A DNA stretch of 12,274 bases from JBFMHD01 sp040752395 [NCBI: Candidatus Hydrogenedentota bacterium] (GTDB taxonomy: Bacteria > JBFMHD01). The stretch spans positions 1 to 12,274 of the forward strand of contig JBFMHD010000072.1 in NCBI GenBank assembly GCA_040752395.1, written 5' to 3'. How positions within the stretch are numbered: the first letter of the stretch is position 1; every line of letters begins with the position of its first letter. The notes under the pieces are model-generated. The model saw only the letters and a program-made list of their open reading frames with translations, was not told the origin of the DNA and ran no database searches. Made by a program: the position numbers and the translations under genes. This document shows, piece by piece, positions 1 through 6,762 of this stretch.

Positions 1-435
1 CCCGCAGCCCGCAAGCGCTAATACCTCTGAATCAGGGTTTGCACAACAAGAAGCAGAAATAGCGCTTACACAAGCAGTCCGTAGCCCGGTTAGAAAACTG
101 CAATCCATAACAGCAAGCGGGATGCCGGTCTTCACGTCGTTATATATCTGGATACCACTGACATTAGGCAGATTGAACTTATAATTATTTGCGAAACCGC
201 TGACCCATTTCAGACCACAAGCGCCGAGTTGTTTTAGATAAGCTGGCATCGCATGGATAAAATTTGCAGGGTGTGTTTCAGTTGGATGAACACCAATTTT
301 GGGATGCATCTCGTATGTGTTATTTGAATGCTCAATCAATGCCTGTTTAATAACAGCCGCAACTTCTGATACTGTCAGGTTAAGCGAAATGATGTCATTT
401 TGCGAAAGAAAAAGTATATCAATTTTTGCCACCAT
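1..435 (-). CDS. Ornithine cyclodeaminase / mu-crystallin family protein, N-terminal part (runs off left edge)
   Basis: I read this by translating the minus strand from an ATG at 435-433: 145 codons stay open to the edge of the window. The product begins MVAKIDILFLSQNDI and carries the landmarks of the ornithine cyclodeaminase/mu-crystallin family: an LTVSEVAAVIKQAL helix, MPAYL near residue 63, the GLKWVSGFANN segment with its conserved Lys at about 75, TGIPLAVMD near 103, and TGLRTACVSAISA with its conserved Arg at about 118. The start of the NAD-binding domain (LALAGCG) lies right at the edge. Family members are NAD-dependent enzymes such as ornithine cyclodeaminase, alanine dehydrogenase, ketimine reductase and opine-type synthases; the substrate cannot be told from this half. 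It is divergent from trxB. The ribosome binding site (GTGAG, about 7 nt upstream) is weak. Family confidence is high, exact function open. Confidence 0.87.
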   Translation of the reverse strand, partial: MVAKIDILFLSQNDIISLNLTVSEVAAVIKQALIEHSNNTYEMHPKIGVHPTETHPANFIHAMPAYLKQLGACGLKWVSGFANNYKFNLPNVSGIQIYNDVKTGIPLAVMDCSFLTGLRTACVSAISASCCANPDSEVLALAGCG

Positions 436-496
436 ACTACATCTCACTAAAATTATATTCTTCAGTGAATAATTTGTCGGTCATTATAAATATAAT

Positions 497-524
497 ATAA
501 TAAGTTTTGGTTCTCTACTGTCAA
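497..524 (-). promoter_or_regulatory. Sigma-70-type promoter for the cyclodeaminase-family gene
   Basis: On the minus strand a perfect TTGACA (524-519) is followed after 16 bp by TATTAT (502-497), five of six matches to the -10 consensus, within a very AT-rich stretch. Transcription would begin near 490, giving a leader of about 55 nt before the ATG at 435. Predicted by eye only. Confidence 0.55.
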
Positions 525-554
525 GCCGAAAAAGAAAAAGGCTCAATAATTTTC

Positions 555-583
555 TTGAATAAATTTATGATTTAAGTCATAGT
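555..583 (+). promoter_or_regulatory. Possible weak promoter for trxB-rmuC
   Basis: TTGAAT (555-560), a 17-bp spacer and CATAGT (578-583) form a mediocre sigma-70 match, four of six in the -10. It lies about 70 bp upstream of the trxB start, in the spacer shared with the divergent gene. The remainder of the spacer holds a 5-bp hairpin (CAGAC 589-593 / GTCTG 600-604) and nothing else I recognise. Confidence 0.25.
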
Positions 584-652
584 AGTGGCAGACCTATGTG
601 TCTGGCTGAAGCAAGAAGCGAAAAGAATTAGAATGTGCCGTAATATGAAATT

Positions 653-1600
653 ATGAACAACGAACAAGATTTAATCGAAAATGTGGTTATAATCGGTAGT
701 GGGATCGCCGGATATACCGCTTCTATATATACAGCTCGTGCTAACTTAAATCCTGTATTATTTACAGGTCAAAGGCCCGGTGGTCAGCTTATTATCACTA
801 CTGAGGTTGAAAATTATCCAGGATTCCCGCAAGGTATCAAAGGCCCTGAACTTATGGAGAATATTAAAAAACAAGCTATAAAATTCAATACAAGAGTTGT
901 TGATTCTATTGTTAAAGAGGTTAACTTAAAAGATGAAATAAAGATTGTAAAATATAATGATAAAACTATTAAAACTTATTCTGTTATTATCGCAACAGGT
1001 GCTACTGCGCAATGGCTTAATATCGCGGGTGAAAAAGAGTATAGGGGTAGGGGAGTTTCGGCATGCGCTACCTGCGATGGCTTCTTTTTCAGAGATGGTG
1101 TTGTCGTTGTTATTGGTGGCGGTGATACAGCTATGGAAGAGGCTTTATTTCTTACTAAATTTGCTTCAAAGGTTATTGTCTGCCATAGAAGAGATAAATT
1201 AAGAGCTTCTAAAATTATGCAGGATAGAGCCTTTAGTAACAGAAAAATAGAGTTTGTATGGAATAGTTTACCTGTAGAAATGATTGGAGATGGAAATAAA
1301 ATAACTGCGTTAAAGATAAAGAATAAACTCAGTGATAAAGAAGAAATCATTGCTTGTGATGGGATTTTCGTTGCTATAGGACATAGACCAGAAACAGATA
1401 TTTTTAAAGACCAGATCGAACTTGACGAAAAGGAATATATAGTTTTAAAAGATAGAACAAGCAGAACAAATATAGAGGGAGTATTTGCCTGTGGTGATGT
1501 GGTTGATGCAAGGTATAGACAGGCTATAACTGCTGGTGGCATGGGTTGTATCGCCGCTATGGATGCTATATTTTATCTGCAAGAGAAGCGGATCGTATGA
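653..1600 (+). CDS. trxB: Thioredoxin reductase (NADPH, low-molecular-weight type)
   Basis: This flavoenzyme passes electrons from NADPH through FAD and a redox disulfide to thioredoxin in the cytoplasm. The 315-residue length is normal for the family. Visible in order: the FAD-binding GSGIAG (15-20), the RPGGQL and ENYPGFP segments, IATGA (113-117), the redox-active CATC (138-141) in SACATCDGFF, the second dinucleotide site GGGDTA (155-160), HRRDKLRASK (178-187), whose Arg residues are typical of NADPH-using enzymes, and the FAD-contacting GVFACGDVVD (276-285) with YRQAITAGG. All catalytic residues are present. The ATG at 653 puts the FAD motif at the usual distance, but no good Shine-Dalgarno sequence precedes it. 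The stop overlaps the next start by 4 bp (ATGA at 1597-1600), so it probably forms a transcription unit with rmuC. No thioredoxin gene lies within the window. Confidence 0.96.
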   Translation: MNNEQDLIENVVIIGSGIAGYTASIYTARANLNPVLFTGQRPGGQLIITTEVENYPGFPQGIKGPELMENIKKQAIKFNTRVVDSIVKEVNLKDEIKIVKYNDKTIKTYSVIIATGATAQWLNIAGEKEYRGRGVSACATCDGFFFRDGVVVVIGGGDTAMEEALFLTKFASKVIVCHRRDKLRASKIMQDRAFSNRKIEFVWNSLPVEMIGDGNKITALKIKNKLSDKEEIIACDGIFVAIGHRPETDIFKDQIELDEKEYIVLKDRTSRTNIEGVFACGDVVDARYRQAITAGGMGCIAAMDAIFYLQEKRIV

Positions 1601-2784
1601 TTGAGATAATTTTGTTAATTTTTAGTCTTGTTTCTCTTATAATTATTGCGGCTTTATATCTCAAAATAAATCAGATAATTAATAACAGGGCTATAGAGGA
1701 ACTTAAAATTTTAATAAATACTTTAGATAAATCGTTATTGCGGATTGAATCTCTATTCAGAGAAGAGCTGGGTAGGAACAGAGGTGAACTTTTTATTCAG
1801 CTTGAGAAGATAAGAGAGACGATTGAAAATAAACTCACATCAATCCAGAACGACAATAACGAAAAATTAGAAAAAATGAGGCAGACGGTTGATGAAAAAC
1901 TTCATCAAACATTAGAAAAACGGCTCAGCGAATCATTTACTATTGTGAGTGAGCGATTGGAGCAGGTGCACAAAGGGTTAGGTGAGATGCAGAATTTAGC
2001 AGTGGGTGTCGGCGATCTGAAAAAGGTTTTGTCCAATGTTAAAAGCCGGGGCGTTTTTGGCGAGATACAGCTTGCGAATATCCTGGAACAGATTTTAAAT
2101 CCAAGTCAGTATGAGAAAAACGTACCTACAAAAAAGGAGAGTAGAGAAAACGTCGAGTTCGCTATTAAACTTCCTGGTAAAGATGATATCGGACATACTG
2201 TATATTTGCCCATCGACTCCAAATTCCCGCTCGAGTACTACTATACATTAGTTGATGCGTATGAACAGGTTGATACATTAAAAATAGAGGTTGCTACCAG
2301 AGAACTGGAAACAGTGATTAAAAGATGTGCTAAAGACATAAGAGATAAATACCTTAATCCGCCAGATACAACAGATTTCGGGATTATGTTTTTACCGGTT
2401 GAAGGGTTATATGCTGAAGTCGTTCGTAGAACTGCTATGATAGAGGTTTTGCAACGAGAATATAAAATTGTTGTCACAGGACCTACAACACTCGCAGCTC
2501 TATTAAACAGTTTGCAGATGGGATTTAAAACACTTGCTATAGAAAAACGTTCAAGTGAGGTGTGGAAGGTATTAGGTGCTGTAAAAACCGAGTTTGAAAG
2601 ATTTGGCGATGTTTTGAAAAAAGCACAGGATAAAATCAGTCAGGCAGGTGATGAGTTGGATACCTTAATAGGTACAAGAACTAAACAGATTCAAAAAAAA
2701 TTGAAAGATGTTCAAGAACTGCCGTCGCATGAGACACTGCTTTATTTATCAGATAATACCATAGATACTGATGAGTCGTCATGA
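1597..2784 (+). CDS. rmuC: RmuC family protein (DNA recombination protein RmuC homologue)
   Basis: A 395-residue membrane-anchored coiled-coil protein of the RmuC family, whose members limit certain DNA inversions and rearrangements and contain a nuclease-like fold. One transmembrane helix lies at about residues 2-23 (IEIILLIFSLVSLIIIAALYL), followed by a long charged coiled coil to about 135. The conserved core comes next: RGVFGEIQL (151-159), LPIDSKFP (204-211), FLPVEGLYAEVV (265-276) and TGPTTLAALL (294-303), then a second coiled region and an acidic, Ser-rich tail. I prefer the ATG at 1597 to the in-frame ATG at 1546. It forms the usual ATGA overlap with trxB and puts the membrane anchor at the very N-terminus, whereas the longer form would add 17 residues read from within trxB. 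Confidence 0.92.
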   Translation: MIEIILLIFSLVSLIIIAALYLKINQIINNRAIEELKILINTLDKSLLRIESLFREELGRNRGELFIQLEKIRETIENKLTSIQNDNNEKLEKMRQTVDEKLHQTLEKRLSESFTIVSERLEQVHKGLGEMQNLAVGVGDLKKVLSNVKSRGVFGEIQLANILEQILNPSQYEKNVPTKKESRENVEFAIKLPGKDDIGHTVYLPIDSKFPLEYYYTLVDAYEQVDTLKIEVATRELETVIKRCAKDIRDKYLNPPDTTDFGIMFLPVEGLYAEVVRRTAMIEVLQREYKIVVTGPTTLAALLNSLQMGFKTLAIEKRSSEVWKVLGAVKTEFERFGDVLKKAQDKISQAGDELDTLIGTRTKQIQKKLKDVQELPSHETLLYLSDNTIDTDESS

Positions 2785-2805
2785 GCGCTTTTGTGATCCA
2801 CACTA

Positions 2806-2853
2806 TTGGGTTCTTGGGTTCTTGGGTTATTGCGTTTTTGCGTTTTTGCGCTC
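2806..2853. repeat. Six tandem 8-bp repeats
   Basis: Six head-to-tail octamers: TTGGGTTC twice, TTGGGTTA, TTGCGTTT twice, TTGCGCTC. The units drift in two blocks (TTGGGTT then TTGCGTT), as expected from slippage followed by divergence. The array occupies the 164-bp spacer between rmuC and the exported-protein gene. A 7-mer duplicated in tandem (CTTGCTT at 2888-2894 and 2895-2901) follows it. The spacer's only open frame (2771-2959) consists largely of these repeats and is not credible as a gene. Confidence 0.8.
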
Positions 2854-2948
2854 TACACAAAGTAGGAAAAACCAGATGTTTGTTTATCTTGCTTCTTGCT
2901 TCTACTTGATATTATTAGAGTTACAACGTTTTTCAGAGGAGGGATATT

Positions 2949-4145
2949 ATGCGATTTAAATTAATAATTTTTATGATTTCGGTTCTTTTAGTAACAACCA
3001 ATATTTTTGCCTATGAAGAGGATACTGTTTTTTATGCAAAAGATATTCTTGAGGAAGTTTATCTTAGAGGACCTGCGTTTACTACTGATGAAATTGTTTA
3101 TCACGATGGATTATTTTATGAGTTCAGTATCAGTTCTAAATTCGGTAATTACGAGGCTTATTCTGCGGAAGGTCTTTTAATAAGAAAACATGAGCTCGAA
3201 ACTATGGATAGGTTTGAAGAAATCCGTGCCGGTGATGAGGTGTTAAAAGGGTTCGGAAATACTCTTGTTGGCGTGGGAAGAGGTGTTGGCGAAGCGGTAC
3301 TGCATCCAATAGAAACTGTTAAACGTTTACCCAAAGGTATCGGTAAAATTTTTGGCCGTTTAATCCGTATCGGCAAAAAACATCCTGCTGAAGAGAATAA
3401 AACCATTATGCAGGTATTAAGCTCAGGTGAAAAACGTAAGATCGCTGTTGAACTTGAGGTCGACGTCTATTCTGATAATGAAAAACTTCAAGAGATGTTA
3501 TACCAGCTTGCTAAATACAGAACTGTCGGCGGAGGCTCGTTAAAGATAGGTGCTTTTTTTATACCCGGCACAGCGGCTGTGGTCTATAGCATCGGAAGTA
3601 TTAATCAGGATGTTAAAAATCTTATCAGAGATAATAATGCTATTGAACTTGAATATATTAATAATAACAAATTAAAAGACCAGGCAATTGATGAAGAATT
3701 GAGATTAAAATTCTTGAAGAATACTGTTTTTACGCCCACAGACCAGACAGTAATTGTTGAATGTCTTGAAAAAATCGGCGCTTTAGAAGGCGAGGATATT
3801 TATCTGGAACTCTGTTCCAATATAAATGATAAAAAATCAGCTCTGTTTTATCGAAAAACCGTTGAAATACTACTTGTTATGAAAGAAAAAGGTTATCTGC
3901 TTGAAAAAATATACAATGTTGATGATGTTATCTGTGCTTTATGTGATGATATGATTTTTATAGTTCTTCCGTCTGATATGCTCTCTTATACACCTGAAAT
4001 CGAAGAATTAATAAAGAACACAAAGAACAGATTCGAAGATAAAAGCATCACTCTTCTTACATCCGGGAAAATATCTGACCGATTAAAAGAATATCTTGAG
4101 AATAAAACAACGATTGTTTTCCTTGAAAAATTCGGTAAAGAGTGA
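2949..4145 (+). CDS. Exported protein of unknown function
   Basis: I do not recognise this 398-residue protein. It starts with a clear signal peptide: Arg and Lys at 2-4, a hydrophobic stretch to about 19, and probable cleavage after NIFA (residue 21). The start is fixed by a strong ribosome binding site (GAGGAGGGA, 2936-2944) 4 nt before the ATG. A charged N-terminal region leads into a Gly-rich amphipathic stretch with regularly spaced Gly and Val (FGNTLVGVGRGVGEAVLHP, 102-120) and then KRLPKGIGKIFGRLIRIGKK (125-144). A second apolar stretch, GAFFIPGTAAVVYSIG (201-216), may touch a membrane. The C-terminal half is alternating charged helices with two Cys (ALCDD near 332). Similar Gly-rich segments occur in uncharacterised exported proteins of Gram-negative bacteria. 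It is probably periplasmic or membrane-associated, and no enzyme motif is visible. Confidence 0.85.
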   Translation: MRFKLIIFMISVLLVTTNIFAYEEDTVFYAKDILEEVYLRGPAFTTDEIVYHDGLFYEFSISSKFGNYEAYSAEGLLIRKHELETMDRFEEIRAGDEVLKGFGNTLVGVGRGVGEAVLHPIETVKRLPKGIGKIFGRLIRIGKKHPAEENKTIMQVLSSGEKRKIAVELEVDVYSDNEKLQEMLYQLAKYRTVGGGSLKIGAFFIPGTAAVVYSIGSINQDVKNLIRDNNAIELEYINNNKLKDQAIDEELRLKFLKNTVFTPTDQTVIVECLEKIGALEGEDIYLELCSNINDKKSALFYRKTVEILLVMKEKGYLLEKIYNVDDVICALCDDMIFIVLPSDMLSYTPEIEELIKNTKNRFEDKSITLLTSGKISDRLKEYLENKTTIVFLEKFGKE

Positions 4146-4224
4146 ACTGAACTACATTATCTTACTATAACGTAATGCCTCAGTCTCTGGTGGAGTTTCC
4201 TTAATCTTGCTTCTTAAGTAAATT

Positions 4225-4275
4225 CTACCGCACCAATAACTGACGGATTACACTATAACCAATCAGGAGTGGTAG
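4225..4275 (+). promoter_or_regulatory. Leader stem-loop upstream of the molybdenum hydroxylase gene
   Basis: CTACCGCACC (4225-4234) can pair with GGAGTGGTAG (4266-4275) over ten positions with one mismatch and one G-U pair. The 31-nt loop holds a further 4-bp stem (GATT 4246-4249 / AATC 4261-4264). The helix ends just before the G-rich ribosome binding site (GGGGGGTG, 4278-4285) of the ATG at 4291, so it could influence translation. It does not match any riboswitch class I know. The rest of the 4146-4224 spacer shows no gene. A TATAAC at 4254-4259 could be a -10 element but lacks a convincing -35. Confidence 0.3.
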
Positions 4276-4290
4276 TTGGGGGGGTGTACT

Positions 4291-6585
4291 ATGGCTATCG
4301 GTGATAGTGTTATAAGAAAAGATGCTTATGAAAAGGTTACAGGTAAATCTTTATATGCAGCTGATATAAAGATTCATGGCATGCTCTATGGCGGTGTTGT
4401 AAGAAGCCCATACTCTGCTTCTAAAATTATAAAGATTGATAAAAATAAAGCACTTAAGATCCCTGGAGTTGTCTGTGTTTTAACTTACGAGGATATCCCC
4501 GGCAAAAATGTTGTACCGTTAATTAAAATGGATTTGCCGGTTTTAGCGGATAAAGAAGCAAGATTTGCAGGTGAGGCTGTTGCGTTAGTAGCAGCAACAA
4601 CAATAGATGCTCTGGAACAAGGTATAATGAATGTTGAAGTCTCATACAAAGAGATTGAACCGGTGATTGTTCCCGAAGAAGCCTTAAAACCCAAAAGCCG
4701 TATCGTAAACCCGCATTTTGAAAATAATATTATCTCTGAATATAGAATTATCAAAGGTAAAGAGATTGAAGATGCTTTCAGCGAATGTGATTATATTGTA
4801 GAAGATAGATACGAAACACCGCATCAGGAACACTCATATCTTGAACCCCAGGGTATGGTGGCTATACCGCATCCTGATGGCACAATGGAGGTCCAGGGCT
4901 CGATGCAATGTCCGTTTTATGTTCTTGATGCTGTAGCATCTGTCCTTTCGCTACCGCGTGCTAAGGTAAGGATAATCCAGGCTTGTGTTGGTGGCGCATT
5001 TGGCGGCAAAGAAGACGTACCAAGTATTGTAGCGGCTCACACAGCTTTACTCGCGTATCATACTCAAAAACCCATGCAGATAATATATTCACGGCAAGAA
5101 GATATGGAGAGTACATCTAAACGTCACCCTGGAATAATTAAATATAAATCAGGTATAAAAAAAGATGGGACATTACACGCTGTTAAAGTTGAGTATATTT
5201 TAAACGGAGGTGCTTATGCTACGTTAAGTCCTGTTGTTATGTGGCGCGGTAATGTTCATTCAGTTGGACCCTATAGATGCCCGAATGTTTATGTTCATAC
5301 CCGAGCTGTGTGTACAAATACTGTGCCTAACGGCGCTTTTCGTGGGTTCGGGACGCCACAGGTTATATTTGCAATAGAGAGTCAGATGGATAGACTTGCT
5401 TTTAAAGCAGGGTTGTCACCGCTTGAGATAAGATTAAAAAATGGTTTAAAGATAGGGGATGAGACAGCAACGGGTCATAAGCTTACTGAAAGCGTTGGTT
5501 TTATAGATACACTTAAGGCTGCTTCATTGGAGATGGACTATGAAAAAAAATTCGAAGGATATAAAAGTCAAAATGGAAGGATACGAAAAGGTATTGGAAT
5601 AGGGGCATTAATATATGGGGTAGGATTAGGAGCTGGTGGCAAACACCTTGAGAAAGCAGGCGCATTTATTCAGATCCATAAAGATGGCTCAGTACAGGTC
5701 GCAGTAGGGCATACTGAGATGGGGCAGGGATTTTTGACTGTTGTAGCGCAAATAACCGCTGAAGCACTTGGGGTTGATTATGACAGAGTTCATATACTAC
5801 CTATAGATACGAGCCGGGTGCCGGATTCAGGACCTACTGTTGCCTCACGCGCAACATTCATAAGTGGTAAAGCCATACTTGATGCTGCAGCGGCTATGAA
5901 AGAACGCATATTCACTCAGGCTGCAAAACTACTTAACACAAAACCAGAAAATATAGAAGCAAAAAATGGAGAAATCTATCTTAAGTCTGATAATACTCAA
6001 AAAATTTCATATGATAAAGTGATATCTGAATGTTTTGCAAACAAGATACATCTTGCAGCATCTGGTTGGAGCGAGATGTCGAATACTTCATACAATATGG
6101 AAAACGGTCAGGGTGATGCATATTTCTGTTATACGTTCGCAACTAATATAGCTGAGGTCTCTGTTGATATGGAAACAGGTGAGGTAGAGGTTTTAAAAAT
6201 CGCAAGCGCCTATGATTTAAAACCAGTAAATTATCAGCTTACAGAGGGTCAGATCGAGGGAGGTGTTACACAGGGGCTGGGTTATGCTCTTATGGAAGGA
6301 CATTTACTTAAAAATGGTGTTATACAAAATAAAGATTTCTCGACATACCTGATACCTACATCCAAAGATGTACCCAAGATAAAACCAATAATTATACCAA
6401 ATGAGTATAGTATGGGTCCGTTTGGGATAAAAGGGTTTGGTGAGACACCCCTGATGGCCGTAGCACCAGCCATTGTGAACGCTATATATAATGCAACTGG
6501 TAAACGGATTACCATATTACCTGTAACACCTGAAAAGATACTCGGGCATTTTACAATTTCCAATTTCCAATTTTTACCCCGTTAG
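4291..6585 (+). CDS. Xanthine dehydrogenase/aldehyde oxidase family molybdopterin-binding large subunit
   Basis: A 764-residue catalytic subunit of the molybdenum hydroxylase family, which hydroxylates purines, aldehydes or N-heterocycles at a Mo-cytosine-dinucleotide or related centre. Motifs from the ATG at 4291: YAADI and GGVVRSPYSASKI near the start (N-terminal a/b hammerhead domain), QEHSYLEPQG (179-188), GGAFGGKED (234-242), NGAFRGFGTPQ (347-357), GHTEMGQG (473-480), ASRATFISGKA, GQIEGGVTQGLGYALMEG (653-670) and KGFGETPL (714-721), whose Glu (718) is the catalytic base in this family. The start follows a G-rich ribosome binding site (4278-4285); an in-frame TTG at 4276 would add only MGGCT and lies upstream of it. 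No FAD or 2Fe-2S partner subunit is adjacent. The last dozen residues (HFTISNFQFLPR) look repeat-encoded. The substrate cannot be assigned. Confidence 0.93.
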   Translation: MAIGDSVIRKDAYEKVTGKSLYAADIKIHGMLYGGVVRSPYSASKIIKIDKNKALKIPGVVCVLTYEDIPGKNVVPLIKMDLPVLADKEARFAGEAVALVAATTIDALEQGIMNVEVSYKEIEPVIVPEEALKPKSRIVNPHFENNIISEYRIIKGKEIEDAFSECDYIVEDRYETPHQEHSYLEPQGMVAIPHPDGTMEVQGSMQCPFYVLDAVASVLSLPRAKVRIIQACVGGAFGGKEDVPSIVAAHTALLAYHTQKPMQIIYSRQEDMESTSKRHPGIIKYKSGIKKDGTLHAVKVEYILNGGAYATLSPVVMWRGNVHSVGPYRCPNVYVHTRAVCTNTVPNGAFRGFGTPQVIFAIESQMDRLAFKAGLSPLEIRLKNGLKIGDETATGHKLTESVGFIDTLKAASLEMDYEKKFEGYKSQNGRIRKGIGIGALIYGVGLGAGGKHLEKAGAFIQIHKDGSVQVAVGHTEMGQGFLTVVAQITAEALGVDYDRVHILPIDTSRVPDSGPTVASRATFISGKAILDAAAAMKERIFTQAAKLLNTKPENIEAKNGEIYLKSDNTQKISYDKVISECFANKIHLAASGWSEMSNTSYNMENGQGDAYFCYTFATNIAEVSVDMETGEVEVLKIASAYDLKPVNYQLTEGQIEGGVTQGLGYALMEGHLLKNGVIQNKDFSTYLIPTSKDVPKIKPIIIPNEYSMGPFGIKGFGETPLMAVAPAIVNAIYNATGKRITILPVTPEKILGHFTISNFQFLPR

Positions 6586-6618
6586 ATAAGTTAAAATAAT
6601 ATTTAAATCTAACGGGGT
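6576..6618. repeat. Inverted repeat across the stop codon of the molybdenum hydroxylase gene
   Basis: ACCCCGTTAGAT (6576-6587) and ATCTAACGGGGT (6607-6618) are perfect 12-bp inverted repeats. The 19-nt A/T loop holds a further 5-bp stem (TTAAA 6591-6595 / TTTAA 6602-6606). The left arm contains the TAG stop. No T-run follows, so it is not a textbook intrinsic terminator, though such a stem may protect or end the mRNA. Just upstream is a short internal duplication, AATTTCC repeated at 6556-6567. The whole stretch looks like a small inserted repeat element. Confidence 0.75.
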
Positions 6619-6631
6619 GAAATTTGCAATT

Positions 6632-6650
6632 CGACATTTGCAGAATGTCG
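6632..6650 (+). terminator. Small hairpin with pyrimidine-rich tail, possible terminator
   Basis: CGACATT (6632-6638), loop TGCAG and AATGTCG (6644-6650) form a perfect 7-bp hairpin. It is followed by a pyrimidine-rich stretch (6651-6690) that is not a clean U-tract. It may end transcription from the molybdenum hydroxylase gene. Alternatively it is part of the repeat material filling this spacer. Confidence 0.35.
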
Positions 6651-6706
6651 CCTTACTTCTCACCTCTGTCTTCTGTCTGCTTTATTTATTCACCACCTAT
6701 AACTGA

Positions 6707-6735
6707 GAACGTGTGATATATTTTTTTACACATTC
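6707..6735. promoter_or_regulatory. Imperfect palindrome, possible operator
   Basis: GAACGTGTGA (6707-6716) and TTACACATTC (6726-6735) are inverted repeats pairing at nine of ten positions (one C-A mismatch, one G-T) around a 9-nt T-rich centre. The right arm covers the -35 hexamer of the promoter predicted at 6725-6754. Outside it, TATAAC (6698-6703) and GTTATA (6747-6752) form a second, wider inverted pair. The arrangement suits a repressor or regulator site, but no known family is assigned. Confidence 0.35.
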
Positions 6736-6754
6736 TGAGGGGATAGGTTATAAA
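6725..6754 (+). promoter_or_regulatory. Sigma-70-type promoter of the radical SAM gene, probably leaderless
   Basis: TTTACA (6725-6730), an 18-bp spacer and TATAAA (6749-6754) each match the consensus at five of six positions. The expected start point, about 6761, is only a couple of bases from the ATG at 6763. No Shine-Dalgarno sequence lies in the usual window, since the nearest, GAGGGG (6737-6742), is about 20 nt away. The mRNA would therefore be leaderless or nearly so. Confidence 0.5.
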
Positions 6755-6762
6755 ATAAGTAT

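Noticed and set aside
645-656. A tiny ATG-AAA-TTA-TGA frame overlapping the trxB start, as a possible coupling leader peptide
   Set aside because: Three codons with no ribosome binding site of its own is within chance expectation for AT-rich DNA.
976-1542. A 188-codon open frame on the minus strand opposite trxB
   Set aside because: Trx reductase is unmistakable on the plus strand, and the opposite frame is a low-complexity Ser/Ile/Leu mirror of it.
1546-1599. An upstream ATG for rmuC at 1546
   Set aside because: It would read 17 residues within trxB and push the membrane anchor inward. The ATGA overlap start at 1597 fits better.
2806-2901. A CRISPR-like array
   Set aside because: Units are 7-8 bp without spacers and no cas genes are present.
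2771-2959. A 62-codon open frame between rmuC and the exported-protein gene
   Set aside because: It overlaps both neighbours, lacks a ribosome binding site and is built mostly from the tandem octamers and 7-mers, so it is chance coding of repeat DNA.
6712-6732. A CRP/FNR-type operator in TGTGA ... ACACA upstream of the radical SAM gene
   Set aside because: The half-sites are about 10 bp apart, not the 4 to 6 bp of those families, so only a generic palindrome is reported.
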